A program made the position numbers and the translations under genes. From assembly GCA_050789445.1 (NCBI GenBank), contig JAILXR010000001.1:2356001-2420000 (forward strand): a stretch of DNA of 64,000 bases. Reading direction: 5' to 3'. Numbering within the stretch: position 1 is the first letter of the stretch; every line of letters begins with the position of its first letter. The notes under the pieces are model-generated. The model ran no database searches, was not told the DNA's origin, and was given only the letters and a program-made list of their open reading frames with translations. The DNA is from JAWSVE01 sp050789445 (GTDB lineage: Bacteria > Pseudomonadota > Gammaproteobacteria > Pseudomonadales > Cellvibrionaceae). This document shows positions 16,311 through 25,500 of this stretch, piece after piece.

Positions 16311-17696
16311 TTACGAAGTTGGTATTTTAATGCGTTGACCAATTCGTATGACCGTGTTTGACAAGCCATTAAATCTAAGAATTTCATTCACCGACACATT
16401 ATATCGCTTTGCGATTTCAGACAGAGTGTCACCTCGAGTAATAACATGCTCACTAGGCTTTTGATTACCATTATTTTTCATCCATGCAATATAGCTTCCT
16501 ACTGGAGGAGTTTTATTAAAATAATGTCGAACGCCTTTAAATATTTTTTCAGCCATTTGCTGTCTGTAGGCAGGAGTGCTAAGCCTTTTAGCTTCACCAG
16601 GGTTTGAAATGAATCCAGTCTCGACCAGAATTGATGGCATATCAGCCGAACGTAACACTGCGAAATTTGCTTGCTCCACATGCGATTTATGCAACTTAGC
16701 TAAACTGCCCATTGATGATAAAACATTTTGTCCGACTTCCAAACTCGAACTCAATGTATGCGTCATCGACAAATCAACTAAAACCCCAGCTAGTGTTTCA
16801 TCTTTATCTTTTAAATTTACATTTCCAACACCACCAATCAAATCAGCTTTGTTTTCTTTTTGCGCTAGATAACGTGCTGTATCACTGGTTGCTTTTGCAC
16901 CACGTCGATTAAGCGCATAAACCGAAGCTCCTCGAGCACCGCTATTTCTAAATGCATCCGCATGAACAGACACAAACAAATCAGCTCTCATCGCTCGCGC
17001 AAGAGCAGGCCTCTTTTTCAATTCTATATAATAGTCGCCCGTTCTCGTCAGCTGTGCCTTGTAACCCGGCTGCTTGTTAATAATATTAACCAATCGCTTA
17101 CTAATATCGAGGACAACATTTTTTTCGTAAACACGCTTTGAACCAATTGCACCGGGATCTTCTCCGCCATGACCCGCGTCAACAGCGATCACAATATCTC
17201 GCCGAGACTGCGTAGTGGGACTAGGGATAACAATCACTGGCTCTGCAATTCTTTCTGCATCAAATAAATCTAATACTAAACGATCATTTTTATCGCCATG
17301 CTTTACTAACGTGAATATTTTAGGGTCGACTTTTTCTTTTAAATCCAGCACGACACGTAAATCATTTGCACCACGCTTACCTGTTCTGATTTTGCTCACA
17401 GGTGTATTAGCGATACCTAATTCCTTTAAATCTGCTTTAAAACGAGCATTTTCTATATCGATAACTAAACGACGAGGGTTAGACAACATGAACATGTTGT
17501 GCTGAACGGGACCACTTAAATCAAAAACTATCCGCGTATTATCTGGAGCTCGCCATAATCTTACGCTATCAACACTGACGGCAAAAACAGAATGCCCGAA
17601 CATCAATAGACACAAAAAACCGACCGCAAGCGTCGCATTTTTTACGGCAATTTTGATGGCCGCTCTACATTGTCGATATTCGAAACTGTTTTGCAT
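16311..17696 (-). CDS. amiB: N-acetylmuramoyl-L-alanine amidase with AMIN and LysM domains
   Basis: A 461-residue periplasmic amidase that cuts the peptide from peptidoglycan glycan chains at division. An N-terminal signal (about 16-40, ending FGHSVFA) precedes an AMIN domain (about 40-135, VDSVRLWRAPDNTRIVFDLS). The zinc amidase_3 domain (about 165-395) has AVDAGHGGEDPGAIG and the catalytic Glu in ILVETGFISN. A LysM domain (about 415-460, HVITRGDTLSEIAKRYNVSV) completes it. I start at the ATG at 17694-17696; the preceding TTG would add one residue. Proteins with this architecture at this locus are called AmiB in Pseudomonas. In E. coli it would be AmiB-like, activated by EnvC. Confidence 0.92.
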   Translation of the reverse strand: MQNSFEYRQCRAAIKIAVKNATLAVGFLCLLMFGHSVFAVSVDSVRLWRAPDNTRIVFDLSGPVQHNMFMLSNPRRLVIDIENARFKADLKELGIANTPVSKIRTGKRGANDLRVVLDLKEKVDPKIFTLVKHGDKNDRLVLDLFDAERIAEPVIVIPSPTTQSRRDIVIAVDAGHGGEDPGAIGSKRVYEKNVVLDISKRLVNIINKQPGYKAQLTRTGDYYIELKKRPALARAMRADLFVSVHADAFRNSGARGASVYALNRRGAKATSDTARYLAQKENKADLIGGVGNVNLKDKDETLAGVLVDLSMTHTLSSSLEVGQNVLSSMGSLAKLHKSHVEQANFAVLRSADMPSILVETGFISNPGEAKRLSTPAYRQQMAEKIFKGVRHYFNKTPPVGSYIAWMKNNGNQKPSEHVITRGDTLSEIAKRYNVSVNEILRFNGLSNTVIRIGQRIKIPTS

Positions 17697-17787
17697 CAAT
17701 ACATCACACGATTAATATTTGGTTCGCTAAAAGTTAAAACCCTTGTAGCACACTATAAATGAACAGAGGCTGACTATAAGTGCTTAT

Positions 17788-18279
17788 TTATAATTCTTTT
17801 CTTAACTGACTCATAATATTTTCGCCAATTTTCGTATTTGCCAAGACTTCGATATGTCGGCCAGGTAATTTAACAGTCACTGTAACGATTAAATCCGCAT
17901 CAGGCAAAACGCCTTCTCCACGGTTAGGCCATTCTATTAGACAAAGATTCCCCGGACCGAAATAATCTCTAATCCCCATATATTCCAACTCTTCGGGATC
18001 ACCCAAACGGTACAGATCAAAATGGCACACTTGCAGGTCTTCAATATCATACGGCTCAACTAATGTGTATGTTGGGCTCTTAACAGCGCCATAATATCCA
18101 AAAGCATTCAGCACACCTCGACACAGTGTTGTTTTACCTGCACCTAAATCGCCAATTAAATAAATCACTACTCCGGTTGTTTTCACATCGCTTAAAACTG
18201 AAGTACCGATTTTTTTCCCAAAAGAAACCGTCGCCTCTTCATTATTCAAAAATAGTGATTGCTTACTGTCGTTGTTCAT
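17788..18279 (-). CDS. tsaE: tRNA threonylcarbamoyladenosine biosynthesis ATPase
   Basis: A 163-residue TsaE (YjeE) ATPase, part of the TsaBDE complex that makes the t6A37 modification of ANN-reading tRNAs. It has the P-loop GDLGAGKTTL (about 43-52), SPTYTLVEPY and HFDLYRL, followed by the family block EELEYMGIRDYF and LCLIEWPNRGEGVLPD. The length is normal. It sits between the nnrD and amidase genes on the same strand, as in Pseudomonas and E. coli. Confidence 0.95.
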   Translation of the reverse strand: MNNDSKQSLFLNNEEATVSFGKKIGTSVLSDVKTTGVVIYLIGDLGAGKTTLCRGVLNAFGYYGAVKSPTYTLVEPYDIEDLQVCHFDLYRLGDPEELEYMGIRDYFGPGNLCLIEWPNRGEGVLPDADLIVTVTVKLPGRHIEVLANTKIGENIMSQLRKEL

Positions 18280-18344
18280 CGCGTAAATTCTTTATTTTTT
18301 TGATTCTGCTAACTTTTATTTTTTATGCTTTGCTTGGGTAGTGC

Positions 18345-19898
18345 TTACGGATTAACCAAACGACGAAGATGAGAAAACAAGTCGGTCGCGAGCAACCCTC
18401 TTTCGCCATTTACCTGTACTGCTTTATCAGCTGCTGCACCATGTAATGAAACACCCAACTCTACAGCATCTTTCAAAGACATCTTTTGCGCAATTAAACC
18501 GCCGATAACGCCACTCAGCACATCACCCATACCACCAGTAGCCATACCAGGATTACCTGTTTCATTGACGTTAATTGATGGCGCAGTGCCCGACATCGAC
18601 TCAGTATTAAATTCTACCGATGAAGCAATTAAACTCCCCGCTCCTTTTAAAACAACAACTCCACCATATTTCTCTTGTAGTAGTGTAATGGCTTTAAACC
18701 GATCGATTTCAATGTCGGCAACTACTGTACTCAATAATCTAGCCGCTTCGCCCGGATGAGGCGTCAGCACCCACTGATCGCTGTAAACATTTTCTTTTTT
18801 GGAAAGCTCTGCAATAAGATTTAAACCATCAGCATCTATCACCATCGGCAACCCAGACATCATAGACATTTTTAAGAGCTGCTTGGACCATTCAGACTGC
18901 CCCAATCCAGGACCAATCACAATGACCGAAGCTTTCGATAATAATGGCAACATATCATCCGATGACTCAACAGCACTAACCATGATCTCCGGTCGACGAG
19001 TCAGTAATGGGACAACATGGTCCGGCCTTGTCGCGACAGAAACCAAACCCGAGCCGGTGCGAGCTGCGGCTTCTGCGGCCATCAGCACCGCACCGCCCAT
19101 TCCGTTGTCACCGCCAACAACAAGCGTATGCCCATAATTACCTTTGTGAGCATTTTTTTGTCGTGGCGACAACCTTAAAACTGCTTCATTAAAATCTATC
19201 TTTTCAATTAAAACAGTTTGGCTTGCTAACACTTTTTCTATCACTGCTTGATAGATAGGCTCATCGATCAACGCATCAAAAACAATCTCACCTACTTTTG
19301 CTGGAGCGTCTCCAGTATAGAGCCCACGCTTTCTACCTATAAATGTTGCCGTCACATCAGCATTCACGCAATCACCAAGAACAGCACCAGTATCTGCAGA
19401 CAAACCGGAAGGAACATCAACAGCAATAATTGCTATACCGCTATTATTAATCTTCTGGATAGCCGCTAAATAACTTCCTTCGACAATACGAGAAAGCCCG
19501 ATACCAAATAAAGCATCAACAATCACACCCTGAGAAATGTCTCTCTTTTCATCAAAAGTGAACATGGGAACGTTTGCATCTCGCGCAAAACAAAACGCTC
19601 TATGCGCATCACCAGAAAGCTTTTTAGGATCGGATAAAAATACAATACTGACTGATATCTTTTTCTGTGCTGCTAAGCCCGCAACAATATAGCCATCCCC
19701 AGCATTATTGCCCGCCCCACAAAACACAGTAATGTGTTGATCAGCTGTACGAGCAACATCAGGCCATCTCTGTAATAACGCATCAAAGACACAAGCCCCT
19801 GCCCGCTTCATTAGCGATATCCCAGGAATATTAAATTCCTCTATGGCTATTCGATCGAGCTCTCTGGCTTGATTCACGGTAAAGAGTTGATCATTCAT
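18345..19898 (-). CDS. nnrD: Bifunctional NAD(P)H-hydrate epimerase / dehydratase
   Basis: A 517-residue repair enzyme for hydrated NAD(P)H. The N-terminal YjeF_N epimerase domain (about 1-215) has FCGAGNNAGDGY and DALFGIG. The C-terminal ribokinase-like dehydratase (about 235-515) has VVGGDNGMGGA, IGPGLGQSEW, DADGLN, TPHPGEAARL and the catalytic NPGMATGGMGDVLSG. E. coli calls the fusion Nnr (YjeF). It is divergent from queG with 155 bp between starts, and 65 bp upstream of tsaE. No oddities are seen. Confidence 0.94.
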   Translation of the reverse strand: MNDQLFTVNQARELDRIAIEEFNIPGISLMKRAGACVFDALLQRWPDVARTADQHITVFCGAGNNAGDGYIVAGLAAQKKISVSIVFLSDPKKLSGDAHRAFCFARDANVPMFTFDEKRDISQGVIVDALFGIGLSRIVEGSYLAAIQKINNSGIAIIAVDVPSGLSADTGAVLGDCVNADVTATFIGRKRGLYTGDAPAKVGEIVFDALIDEPIYQAVIEKVLASQTVLIEKIDFNEAVLRLSPRQKNAHKGNYGHTLVVGGDNGMGGAVLMAAEAAARTGSGLVSVATRPDHVVPLLTRRPEIMVSAVESSDDMLPLLSKASVIVIGPGLGQSEWSKQLLKMSMMSGLPMVIDADGLNLIAELSKKENVYSDQWVLTPHPGEAARLLSTVVADIEIDRFKAITLLQEKYGGVVVLKGAGSLIASSVEFNTESMSGTAPSINVNETGNPGMATGGMGDVLSGVIGGLIAQKMSLKDAVELGVSLHGAAADKAVQVNGERGLLATDLFSHLRRLVNP

Positions 19899-20053
19899 AT
19901 TTTATATTCCGTAGGAACCGCCAATTAATAAAGAACCTTGAATACTCCAAAAATTATCAATGTTACCTGCCATATAGCGAGTTACTGACATCTACACAGA
20001 TCATTCCATCTGTTTTTCTGGCAGAATTATACCTGCAATGTGAGTGAAAAATT

Positions 20054-21166
20054 ATGTCTGAAAACAAATCTTACAATAAAACCGATCTTGCGGAGCTAGC
20101 TCTTATGATCAAAACGTGGGGCAAAGAGCTGGGATTTCAGCAAGTCGGCATTACTGATACCGAACTTCAGCCTCACGAAGCCCATTTAGAAAAGTGGCTA
20201 GAAAAGGGGTATCACGGCACGATGTCGTGGATGGGCGATCACGAAAAAAAACGATCTCGTCCTCAAGAGTTATTGCCCAGCACCGTCCGTGTGATTTCTG
20301 TCCGCATGGATTATTTGCCCGGAGATACGTCACAAGCACGGCTCCTCCAACAAAGAAATAAAGCTTATTTGGCTCGTTATGCTTTGGGGCGTGACTATCA
20401 CAAACTCATTCGCAAGCGATTAAAAGTATTAACGGAAAGAATTGAATCTGAAATTTCAAAAAATGATGAAAATAAAATTCCCAACCCTCTCAATCAGCGA
20501 CCTTTTGTTGATAGTGCGCCAGTTCTTGAACGAGCACTTGCGGAAAAAGCCAATCTTGGATGGATCGGAAAAAACACAATGCTCATCAACAACAAAGCAG
20601 GAAGCTGGTTTTTCCTAGGCGAAGTATTTACCAGTTTGCCGTTACCCTGTGAGCCAGAACCTGCCAGCAATCATTGCGGATCATGTCACGCCTGCTTAGA
20701 TATTTGCCCGACACAAGCTTTTGTTAATTCTTACGAACTTGACGCACGAAAATGTATTTCATATTTAACCATCGAACATAAAGGTGCTATCCCAGAAAAC
20801 TTACGCAAACCAATGGGTAACAGAATATTTGGGTGCGATGATTGCCAGATAGTTTGCCCTTGGAATAAATTTGCAAAACCAACGGATGAAAATGATTTCA
20901 AACCCAGACATCAATTAGATTCACCCGAACTAGTGGATTTATTCAACTGGACTGAAGAAGAATTTCTCAAAAAAACGGAGGGGGCACCTATCCGACGAAT
21001 TGGTTATGAAAATTGGCTACGAAATATTAGCGTTGCGCTTGGCAACGCACCAACATCTAAAAAAATAGTCTCAGCGTTAATCGAAAAAAAATCGAGCAAA
21101 GCCACCCTAAGCTCTGACGTTCTTTCCGAACATATAGATTGGGCTCTAAAACAACATAAAACTTGA
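20054..21166 (+). CDS. queG: Epoxyqueuosine reductase
   Basis: A 370-residue cobalamin- and [4Fe-4S]-dependent enzyme that makes the last step to queuosine in tRNA. Visible are RVISVRMDYLPG, YALGRDYHKLIRKRL, FVDSAPVLERALAEKANLGWIGKNT and two ferredoxin-type clusters (CGSCHACLDICPTQAF and GCDDCQIVCPWN). The C-terminal extension has GYENWLRNISVALGNA. It is the only plus-strand gene in the mutL-orn region, divergent from nnrD and convergent with orn, as in Pseudomonas. The ribosome binding site is weak (gagtgaaaaatt). Confidence 0.95.
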   Translation: MSENKSYNKTDLAELALMIKTWGKELGFQQVGITDTELQPHEAHLEKWLEKGYHGTMSWMGDHEKKRSRPQELLPSTVRVISVRMDYLPGDTSQARLLQQRNKAYLARYALGRDYHKLIRKRLKVLTERIESEISKNDENKIPNPLNQRPFVDSAPVLERALAEKANLGWIGKNTMLINNKAGSWFFLGEVFTSLPLPCEPEPASNHCGSCHACLDICPTQAFVNSYELDARKCISYLTIEHKGAIPENLRKPMGNRIFGCDDCQIVCPWNKFAKPTDENDFKPRHQLDSPELVDLFNWTEEEFLKKTEGAPIRRIGYENWLRNISVALGNAPTSKKIVSALIEKKSSKATLSSDVLSEHIDWALKQHKT

Positions 21167-21192
21167 ATTCTTCAAGCGTTTTTCATATTTTT

Positions 21193-21738
21193 TTATTCGA
21201 CGCTTAAAAAATATTTTTTATAATGTTGCAATTCAGCAACAGAATCTTTTATGTCATCCATTGCCAAATGACTCCCCATTTTTTTCACTCCATCAGAAAC
21301 TGAGGGGCTCCATTGCTGAGCTAAGATTTTTAACGTACTCACATCCAAATTTCGATAATGAAAATACGCTTCAAGCTTAGGCATGTAGTTCGCCAAAAAA
21401 CGCCGATCCTGACAAATTGAATTTCCGCATATCGGTGATTTTCCTTCAGGCACCCATTGACTTAAAAAATCGATCGTCATCTTTTCTGCGCCAGCAACAT
21501 CTACATTACTCGCTTTAACTCTATCCGTTAAACCTGACTTTCCGTGTTGATTTGTGTTCCACTCATCCATTCCAGATAAGATAGAATCCGACTGATGAAT
21601 TGCAGCAATAGGCCCTTCTGCTAAAATATTCAAATCCTTATCTGTTATTAGTGTCGCTATTTCTATAATGACATCTTTCTCAGGCTCTAACCCTGTCATC
21701 TCTAAATCGATCCAGATTAAATTACTATCACTTATCAT
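21193..21738 (-). CDS. orn: Oligoribonuclease
   Basis: A 181-residue DEDDh 3'-5' exonuclease that degrades 2-5 nt RNAs and pGpG, and so clears the final product of c-di-GMP breakdown. Motifs are WIDLEMTGL (Asp11, Glu13), CGNSICQDRRFL and LAMDDIKDSVAEL preceded by the catalytic region. The length is typical. In Pseudomonas the genes rsgA and motAB lie between orn and the sulfurtransferase gene; here only a 274-bp gap without a gene remains. Confidence 0.96.
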   Translation of the reverse strand: MISDSNLIWIDLEMTGLEPEKDVIIEIATLITDKDLNILAEGPIAAIHQSDSILSGMDEWNTNQHGKSGLTDRVKASNVDVAGAEKMTIDFLSQWVPEGKSPICGNSICQDRRFLANYMPKLEAYFHYRNLDVSTLKILAQQWSPSVSDGVKKMGSHLAMDDIKDSVAELQHYKKYFLSVE

Positions 21739-21914
21739 GTTTCACTCACCTTGTTTGGATACAAATATTTCTATCGCTGAATCGTCATTTCTCAAATATA
21801 AAGCTATTGACGTCGATATTAACAACCTTATCAAGGTTCTCCAACAACAGAATCCCTAAAAGCCTAGACCGCTATCAAACGACTATTCACAACACCAATA
21901 TCTATTGCAGCTTC

Positions 21915-21923
21915 TGTTATAAT
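21915..21923 (+). promoter_or_regulatory. Extended -10 promoter of the sulfurtransferase gene
   Basis: TG-T-TATAAT is a perfect -10 hexamer at 21918-21923 with the extended TGn element. No good -35 box is visible 17 bases upstream. It lies 89 bp before the start of the rhodanese gene and is the best promoter in the 274-bp gap after orn. Confidence 0.45.
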
Positions 21924-22012
21924 TCGACACTCTTTTAATCAAGCTTTAAGAAACTGAGCTGTTTATTAAAAGTAAAATGTAAAATAAGTTTAACTATAAG
22001 ACTGATAGCTTA

Positions 22013-22834
22013 ATGAACCAATCATCTACCAATAAATTATCCATGCTGATCGAACCTTCAGAACTATCAACTTGTATCGACAACAATATAATGATTATTG
22101 ACTTGTGTAGCCCGCAACAGTATCAAGCGGGACATATTCCCAATGCTATTCATGTGTCTCCTACCGAGCTTGTTAGCGGTAAGCCACCTGCACCAGGGAA
22201 ACTGCCAGAAAAAGAAAAGCTAGACGCCCTTTTTTCTCGATTAGGACTTACGCCTGAAAAACATATCGTGGTTTATGACGATGAAGGAGGCGGATGGGCC
22301 GGCCGGTTTATTTGGACGCTTGACGTTATCGGCCATAAAAATTACTCCTATCTCAACGGAGGACTAATTGCTTGGCATGGCGATAATTTACCACTAACAC
22401 AAAAAGCGCCAGAACCAACTCAAACCAATTACCAAACTACTATTATTTCAGATCTCGTCGTAACAAAAGAAGACATTCTAAAAAAACTTGGCACCCCCAA
22501 CTTGACAGTTTGGGATGCACGAAGTGCTGAAGAGTTTACGGGGACCAGACAGACTGCACGACGTAACGGCCATATACCCAATGCCATTCATTGCGAATGG
22601 ACAGAATTAATGGACAAAAAAAATAATTTACGTCTTCGAGCCGATATAAAAGACTATCTTTTCAATAAAGGTATTAATTCAGAGAAAAATATTATTACAC
22701 ACTGTCACTCTCATCATCGTTCGGGACTCACTTATCTAGCAGGCAAAATTTTAGGCTTTTCAATTAAAGCATACCCAGGCTCATGGAGTGAATGGGGAAA
22801 TGATCCGACGACTCCCATTGATACCTCATATTAG
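22013..22834 (+). CDS. Rhodanese-type sulfurtransferase (two-domain)
   Basis: A 273-residue tandem rhodanese. The N-terminal inactive-like domain (about 10-135) has IDLCSPQQYQAGHIPNAIHV and VVYDDEGGGWAGRFIWTL. The C-terminal domain (about 150-270) carries the active-site cysteine in THCHSHHRSG. That loop is unusual: His-rich, instead of the CGSGVTA (SseA) or CRKGVTA (thiosulfate sulfurtransferase) loops, so the substrate is uncertain. It lies 118 bp upstream of psd, the same neighbour as in Pseudomonas. Thiosulfate:cyanide or thiol sulfurtransferase activity is likely. Confidence 0.88.
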   Translation: MNQSSTNKLSMLIEPSELSTCIDNNIMIIDLCSPQQYQAGHIPNAIHVSPTELVSGKPPAPGKLPEKEKLDALFSRLGLTPEKHIVVYDDEGGGWAGRFIWTLDVIGHKNYSYLNGGLIAWHGDNLPLTQKAPEPTQTNYQTTIISDLVVTKEDILKKLGTPNLTVWDARSAEEFTGTRQTARRNGHIPNAIHCEWTELMDKKNNLRLRADIKDYLFNKGINSEKNIITHCHSHHRSGLTYLAGKILGFSIKAYPGSWSEWGNDPTTPIDTSY

Positions 22835-22952
22835 GAATCCAAATTAAATATATCTATAACAGGTTCGGCTCTGCATTCAATTTATTACTACTAATCTCAC
22901 CATTTTTGTTTAGAATTAACACCCTAAGCTTTCATTAAAATGAGTAACTACT

Positions 22953-23810
22953 GTGAAACAACTTTTTATTTTTCTTCAGCACTTATTACCACATCATTTA
23001 TTATCTAGAGGTGTCGGTTTTTTTGCTGAAAGCGAAATTGATTTTCTAAAAAACTCACTCATTTCTTTATTCATAAAAGCGTTCAACGTTGACATGAGTC
23101 AAGCTATTGAAGAAAACCCCCACGCTTACCGCACGTTTAACGATTTCTTTATTCGCAATATAAAGCCCGAGCTCCGTCCCCTCTGCCCAGATACAAATTC
23201 AGTCGCCTGTCCTGCTGATGGAACTATTAGCCAATTAGGTGACATTGAATCCGGAAAATTATTCCAAGCAAAAGGTAAAGATTTTGATTTAACTGCGCTC
23301 TTAGGTGGAGATCAGTATCTGAGCCAACATTTTCTTGGCGGAAAGTTCGCAACTATTTATTTGTCACCAAAAGATTATCACCGTGTCCATATGCCTTTTG
23401 ATGGCCAGCTGCAAACAATGGTACACGTACCGGGAAAATTATTTTCTGTTAACAGCAGTACTGTTGAGTTAGTGCCTGATTTATTCGCACGCAATGAACG
23501 CGTTGTCACTATATTTGATACAAACTCAGGCCCTATGGCCGTTATTTTAGTCGGTGCAATGATAGTTGCTAGCATAGAAACTGTATGGGAAGGTCAAATT
23601 ACACCTCACAAAAAACAAGTTCACACAACAGAATACCCAAACACAACGTCTGATGTCATTCTGAACAAAGGCGAGGAGATGGGATTATTCAAATTAGGGT
23701 CAACAGCTATCGTGCTATTTGGCCCTGACTGTGTGGAATGGAAAGAAGATCTTGAGGCTGGAAGTACCGTCAAAATGGGTGAAGAGTTGGGTCGACTGGC
23801 AAATGCGTGA
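22953..23810 (+). CDS. psd: Phosphatidylserine decarboxylase proenzyme (GTG start)
   Basis: A 285-residue membrane-associated enzyme that makes phosphatidylethanolamine. The proenzyme cleaves itself at the LGST motif near residue 250 (FKLGSTAIVLFG) to form the pyruvoyl group on the small alpha chain. The blocks AYRTFNDFFIR, SPADGTISQLG-like ACPADGTISQLG, YLSPKDYHRVHMP and NERVV are typical. Translation starts at GTG (22953-22955), in line with the standard N terminus. It ends convergent with the HD-GYP gene, 53 bp apart. Confidence 0.95.
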   Translation: MKQLFIFLQHLLPHHLLSRGVGFFAESEIDFLKNSLISLFIKAFNVDMSQAIEENPHAYRTFNDFFIRNIKPELRPLCPDTNSVACPADGTISQLGDIESGKLFQAKGKDFDLTALLGGDQYLSQHFLGGKFATIYLSPKDYHRVHMPFDGQLQTMVHVPGKLFSVNSSTVELVPDLFARNERVVTIFDTNSGPMAVILVGAMIVASIETVWEGQITPHKKQVHTTEYPNTTSDVILNKGEEMGLFKLGSTAIVLFGPDCVEWKEDLEAGSTVKMGEELGRLANA

Positions 23811-23863
23811 ATAATATTTTCTAATAAAACAAGCGACTGACATTTATATTGATTTCTAAAATA

Positions 23864-25255
23864 TTAATCCCAGTCGCGTTTAAAGCTAAAGCGCGAAAAA
23901 ATACTTTTCTTAGGCTTTTCTTCTACAAAATCTGCAAGGCCTGCAAATACATGTTTATCACGTATTTCTGCAATATCAATATCATAACTACCCGGCTCTA
24001 GATCTTGAGCAATCTCTATTTTTTCTATTTCGGCGCTAGTCACTTTTCCTTTATCGATTAGCGCCTGCTTACGTCTTTCATCTTCAGCCAAATCTAACAT
24101 AACCGGCTTACGAATTGGATTCTTAACTGAATCCAACACTAAAACTATTTTTGGTTTCAAACGACGCTTGAAGTTTTGTTCAACGACAACGCCAACTTCA
24201 CCTGTACTCAATTCAACAAGAGTACCTGTAGGATAAAGCCCAATTGCGCGGATAAACTCTACAACAAGTTCTTCTTGAAATTCAGAGCCCCTAGCTTCAT
24301 AAAGTTTTGCAACTGCTTTTGATGGTGAAATCGGAAACTTTTCGCTACGAGGGTTAGTTGTTTCATCATAAAAGGTAACAATGCCGGCAATTTTTCCAAG
24401 CATTGGAATTTTATCACCACGCAAATGAGATGGAAATCCACTGCCATTCAATCGCTCACAGTGAGTCTTCACTACAGATATAACACGCGGTTCAATGCCA
24501 CTGGTTTCTCGTAATATCTGCGCACCAATTTCTACAAATTTTTCATACTCTTGATTTTCTAAAGAAGTGCGAGAGACTTTTTGAACAAGATCTTTATCAA
24601 GTTTCGACTTACCAATATCTTTTAGCAGTACGCCTAACGCCAAGGTGTCTAAATCTTTTTTACTTAGTCCTGCATGCCGACCAAACAATATCGACCAAAC
24701 AGACGAACGTACAGAATGACTGTAAGTATGCTCATCCATATCTCGAACTCGAGATAACCAACTAAACGCATCTGGGTTGCGAAGAATACTATCCACCATA
24801 TCGCTTGCTAAGCGCTTAGTTTCAGCAACAGGAATGTCTCCACTGTCGACATGCTTCATCACTTCACCAACAGCACGATGGACACGCTGATGCAGCTGCT
24901 TCGCGCGCCTAACTTCTTTTTCAAGCGGCTCTTTTTCTGTATAGGTATCTCGACGGAGTTTAAGCGGGGCAACATCGACTTTGATAGCCGCATTTTTTGA
25001 ACTACGGGAAAAAAACTTCGGCTTTTCTCCACCAGCCGACAATGTTTTTAGATTTGTTTTGACAGGACCGCGGCCCTTAACCACATCAATGAAGACATGA
25101 TTGCAATGGGTTTTAAGCTGCTTAATTTCTTCAATGTCGCGCACATAAAAGCCCTGCAAAGGAAATGGAGTCTGCGACCATGGCCGATCCAATCCCGATA
25201 CAAACATGCCAACGGTAATCTCGTTAACATCAACTTTAATTTGCTTTACTGACAC
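23864..25255 (-). CDS. Degenerate HD-GYP protein with N-terminal DUF3391
   Basis: A 463-residue cytoplasmic protein starting at GTG. Residues 1-about 120 match the DUF3391 domain commonly fused to HD-GYP domains; about 165-350 match an HD-GYP c-di-GMP phosphodiesterase. The catalytic set is broken. HD reads KD (212-213), the His of the HPxxG motif is Phe240, HHE reads HCE (265-267) and GYP reads GFP (273-275). HTYSHS (176-181), DIGK and the later YDETTNPR remain. Loss of three metal ligands argues against normal hydrolysis and for a receptor or scaffold role. It stands alone between psd and hemE. Confidence 0.85.
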   Translation of the reverse strand: MSVKQIKVDVNEITVGMFVSGLDRPWSQTPFPLQGFYVRDIEEIKQLKTHCNHVFIDVVKGRGPVKTNLKTLSAGGEKPKFFSRSSKNAAIKVDVAPLKLRRDTYTEKEPLEKEVRRAKQLHQRVHRAVGEVMKHVDSGDIPVAETKRLASDMVDSILRNPDAFSWLSRVRDMDEHTYSHSVRSSVWSILFGRHAGLSKKDLDTLALGVLLKDIGKSKLDKDLVQKVSRTSLENQEYEKFVEIGAQILRETSGIEPRVISVVKTHCERLNGSGFPSHLRGDKIPMLGKIAGIVTFYDETTNPRSEKFPISPSKAVAKLYEARGSEFQEELVVEFIRAIGLYPTGTLVELSTGEVGVVVEQNFKRRLKPKIVLVLDSVKNPIRKPVMLDLAEDERRKQALIDKGKVTSAEIEKIEIAQDLEPGSYDIDIAEIRDKHVFAGLADFVEEKPKKSIFSRFSFKRDWD

Positions 25256-25500
25256 TCAGACTATCCCCAAAATTTAGCACATGCGACCTTGAATGATTTA
25301 AATGCCAAATCTTCTAAAATATAAAAGGCGCATAAGAGCCTTTGGCATGACCAAACAGGTAATTTAATACAGTTTAGGTTATATGCCTACTATTCATAGT
25401 CCAAGACGTGATCAAACGACGGATATACAGACAAAAGTTGCCACAACAACCATTTTGACGACCAAGAGGTCTAAAAATGTGGCCTATACGAGATTAAAAA

